Below are positions 62,312 to 64,000 of a stretch of DNA of 64,000 bases, piece after piece. Made by a program: the position numbers and the translations under genes. The DNA is from Streptomyces liangshanensis (lineage in GTDB: Bacteria; Actinomycetota; Actinomycetes; Streptomycetales; Streptomycetaceae): NCBI RefSeq assembly GCF_011694815.1, contig NZ_CP050177.1, forward strand, positions 2,593,001-2,657,000, in the 5' to 3' direction. Below the pieces are notes generated by a model that was given only the letters and a program-made list of their open reading frames with translations, had not been told where the DNA came from and ran no database searches. Numbering within the stretch: position 1 is the first letter of the stretch; each line of letters begins with the position of its first letter.

Positions 62312-62387
62312 CACTTACCCCATACCCGGACCACCGCTCGACGACCGACGACGCACGACGGACGCCTGACGACCGACGCCTTGTGAA

Positions 62388-62422
62388 AGCGCCCCTGTAC
62401 GGATCACCCGTACGGGGGCGCT
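62388..62422. terminator. bidirectional terminator
   Basis: AGCGCCCCTGTACGG (62388-62402) pairs with CCGTACGGGGGCGCT (62408-62422), with one T-G wobble and a 5-base loop, between the small protein and the convergent MarC-family gene. Confidence 0.75.
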
Positions 62423-62431
62423 GCTGTGTGC

Positions 62432-63037
62432 TCAGGCGTTCTGGACGACCTGGGTGATGCCGTTGATGATCTGCTGCACGGCGATCGCCGAGAGCATCAT
62501 CCCCGCCAGCCGGGTCACCAGCACCACCCCGCCGTCCTTGATCAGCCGGATGATGACCAGCGAGTACCGCATCGTCACCCACAGGACGACGTGCATCGCC
62601 AGGATCGCCGCCCAGACGGAGACCTGCGCCGCCAGGCCGTGCGCGTGCTGGACGGCGAGGATGACGGAGACGATCGCGCCGGGACCGGCGAGGAGCGGCA
62701 TGCCGAGGGGTACGAGGGCGACGTTGACGTCCTTGGTCTGCTTGGGCTCGTCGGTCTTGCCCGTCAGCAGGTCGAGCGCGATGAGCAGCAGGAGCAGGCC
62801 GCCCGCGATCATCAGCGCGGGCACGGAGACGTGCAGGTAGTCGAGGATCTGCTGGCCGGCGACGCCGAAGACGGCGATCACGCCGAAGGCGACGGCCGCG
62901 GCCTGCCAGGCCATATTGCGCTGGATCCTGGTGGGCCGGCCGGAGGTGAGGGCGAGGAAGATCGGCGTGATCCCGGGCGGGTCCATGATCACGAACAGGG
63001 TGAGGAAGAGGGAGCCGAACACGGCGAGGTCGAACAC
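62432..63037 (-). CDS. MarC family integral membrane protein
   Basis: The 201-aa protein has six hydrophobic helices in the MarC (UPF0056) pattern, with FVIMDPPGITPIFLALTSG near the N-terminus and VPLGMPLLAGPGAIVSVILA centrally. GTG 63037 is the start. MarC-family members are of uncertain function (once linked to multiple antibiotic resistance). Upstream, 219 bp separate it from the PHP gene on the same strand. Confidence 0.93.
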   Translation of the reverse strand: MFDLAVFGSLFLTLFVIMDPPGITPIFLALTSGRPTRIQRNMAWQAAAVAFGVIAVFGVAGQQILDYLHVSVPALMIAGGLLLLLIALDLLTGKTDEPKQTKDVNVALVPLGMPLLAGPGAIVSVILAVQHAHGLAAQVSVWAAILAMHVVLWVTMRYSLVIIRLIKDGGVVLVTRLAGMMLSAIAVQQIINGITQVVQNA

Positions 63038-63256
63038 GGTGAGGCCTAGCGGGAATGACGGGCCGTCGGGCCCGTCCGGTGGGTGGGCGGAACACAGCGC
63101 GGGGCCGCGGAGGGCCGCGCGAGGGAGTGCGGTGGCGGGGTACGGGCGTGGCGTCGTGTCGCGGGCGTGAGCCCGCCGGCCACGACGGGGCGTCGGGCGT
63201 CAGCCGGCCGAGGCGGACGTCCTGTGCCGGAAGGCCCGGGCGTCAGGCGTCCTGGG

Positions 63257-64000
63257 TTACGCGCGTCCGCCCGCGCCCGGCACCGGGAAGGCTCCCGAGG
63301 CACGCCGGGTGATCTCGCCGTAGATCTCGGGGTCGGTGGTGCACGCGCCGAGTTCCACGAACTTCCGGGTGCCGTGGTAGTCGCTCGACCCCGTCCCGAG
63401 CAGGCCGAGGTCCTTGGCGAGGCCGCGCAGCCGGGCGCGGGTCGGGGCGTCGTGGTCCATGTGGTCGATCTCGATGCCGTCGAGGCCGGCGGCGGCGAGG
63501 CGTGCGATGGCGGACTCCGGGACCACGGCGCCGCGGGTGACGGCCTGGGGGTGGGCGAAGACGGTGACGCCGCCGGCCGCCTTGACCAGGCGGATCGCGT
63601 CGAAGGGGTCCAGCTCGTGCTTCGAGGCGTAGGCGCGGCCGCCGTTGCCGAGCCAGTCGGAGGTGAAGGCGTCGGAGACGGTCTCGACGACGCCCAGTTC
63701 GACGAGGGCGGTGGCGACGTGGGGGCGACCGAGGGAGGCGTCGCCCGCGATCCGGGCGACCTGCTCCCAGGTGATCGGGACGCCCAGTTCCTGGAGCCTG
63801 CCGACCATGGCCTTCGCGCGCGGGACGCGGTCGTCGCGTACCAGCTCGCGTTCGCGCAGCAGGTCGGGCTCGTCGGGGTCGAAGAGGTAGGCGAGCAGGT
63901 GGAGCCCGACGCCGTCGACGCGGCAGGAGAGTTCGGCGCCGGTGACCAGCGTCAGTTCCCGGTCGAGGCCGGGGAGGGCGGCGATCGCCTCGGCGTGGCC
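63257..64000 (-). CDS. PHP-domain phosphoesterase (5' end off the window)
   Basis: The N-terminus runs off the right edge; 247 codons are visible. Segments LTLVTGAELSCRVDGVGLHL, LAYLFDPDEPDLL, VTVFAHPQAVTRG, GIEIDHMDHD and GLLGTGSSDYHGTRK carry the His/Asp/Glu metal ligands of the PHP phosphoesterase family (TrpH/nucleoside bisphosphate phosphatase type). The PHP start motif HxHxxxS is in the missing part. Function: probable phosphoester hydrolysis; exact substrate unknown. Confidence 0.9.
   Translation of the reverse strand, partial: GHAEAIAALPGLDRELTLVTGAELSCRVDGVGLHLLAYLFDPDEPDLLRERELVRDDRVPRAKAMVGRLQELGVPITWEQVARIAGDASLGRPHVATALVELGVVETVSDAFTSDWLGNGGRAYASKHELDPFDAIRLVKAAGGVTVFAHPQAVTRGAVVPESAIARLAAAGLDGIEIDHMDHDAPTRARLRGLAKDLGLLGTGSSDYHGTRKFVELGACTTDPEIYGEITRRASGAFPVPGAGGRA

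Noticed and set aside
1..64000. tRNA, rRNA, insertion sequence or prophage
   Set aside because: No cloverleaf-type sequence with CCA context, rRNA-like segment, transposase motif or integrase was recognised on either strand.

Overview
The window is very GC-rich with strong third-position GC bias, frequent GTG starts, and a WhiB-like regulator, a Mrx1-type mycoredoxin, AdnAB helicase-nucleases and MoeZ. It is chromosomal DNA of a Streptomyces or close relative. No rRNA, tRNA, insertion sequence, phage gene or CRISPR array was seen. Coding density is high, and most long open frames opposite real genes are GC-bias shadows.

Layout. 1-6.9 kb: an edge-truncated UPF0182 membrane protein, a PPA1309-family protein, a YlbL-type PDZ/Lon-domain protease, a 56-aa membrane peptide, MoaE and an NAD-dependent epimerase. 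7.1-15.9 kb: a DUF2342 protein and a Nudix hydrolase (overlapping starts/stops), three consecutive AIM24-domain genes (the first fused to TerD), a YgjP-type metallopeptidase, a ThiF-like protein and an AarF/UbiB kinase. 15.9-17.3 kb: wblC (whiB7) with a long, apparently attenuated leader. 17.3-31.3 kb: a DNA-repair/redox block of uvrD2, mrx1, nudC, an M20 peptidase, adnB, adnA and an alkyltransferase-like protein. 31.5-39.4 kb: a pseudokinase-flippase fusion, a lipoprotein tripeptidyl-aminopeptidase-like hydrolase, a HIT protein, a secreted RCC1-repeat protein and an amidohydrolase. 39.6-46.1 kb: moeZ and a four-gene cluster (GT4/DUF3492 glycosyltransferase, polytopic membrane protein, epimerase, Spherulin-4 hydrolase) resembling part of a Pel-type exopolysaccharide system. 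46.2-52.1 kb: a family-5 oligopeptide-type ABC importer preceded by a 32-aa Cys-containing leader peptide. 52.1-59.6 kb: DUF3152 protein, alpha/beta hydrolase, small acidic protein, TetR regulator, DUF3107, ferritin-like protein and a DEAD-box RNA helicase. 59.6-64 kb: intergenic palindromic repeats, alpha/beta hydrolase, NYN-domain protein, a 50-aa protein, MarC-family protein and an edge-truncated PHP phosphoesterase.

The backbone matches from memory the gene content of the Mycobacterium tuberculosis Rv3193c-Rv3211 segment (UPF0182, YlbL, DUF2342, ThiF/AarF, whiB7, uvrD2, mrx1, nudC, adnB/adnA, Ada-like, moeB/moeZ, DUF3152, TetR, DUF3107, ferritin-like, rhlE). The AIM24/TerD genes, the pseudokinase-flippase to amidohydrolase stretch, the Pel-like cluster and the ABC importer look like Streptomyces-side additions to this core.

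The most interesting signals are: a WhiB7-type promoter and terminator-attenuator around a 125-aa ORF upstream of wblC; the Pel-like cluster with a coupled 29-aa leader ORF; the Cys leader peptide with a near-leaderless promoter and adjacent palindrome; the TerD-AIM24 cluster; and a roughly 265-residue low-complexity insertion inside AdnA.
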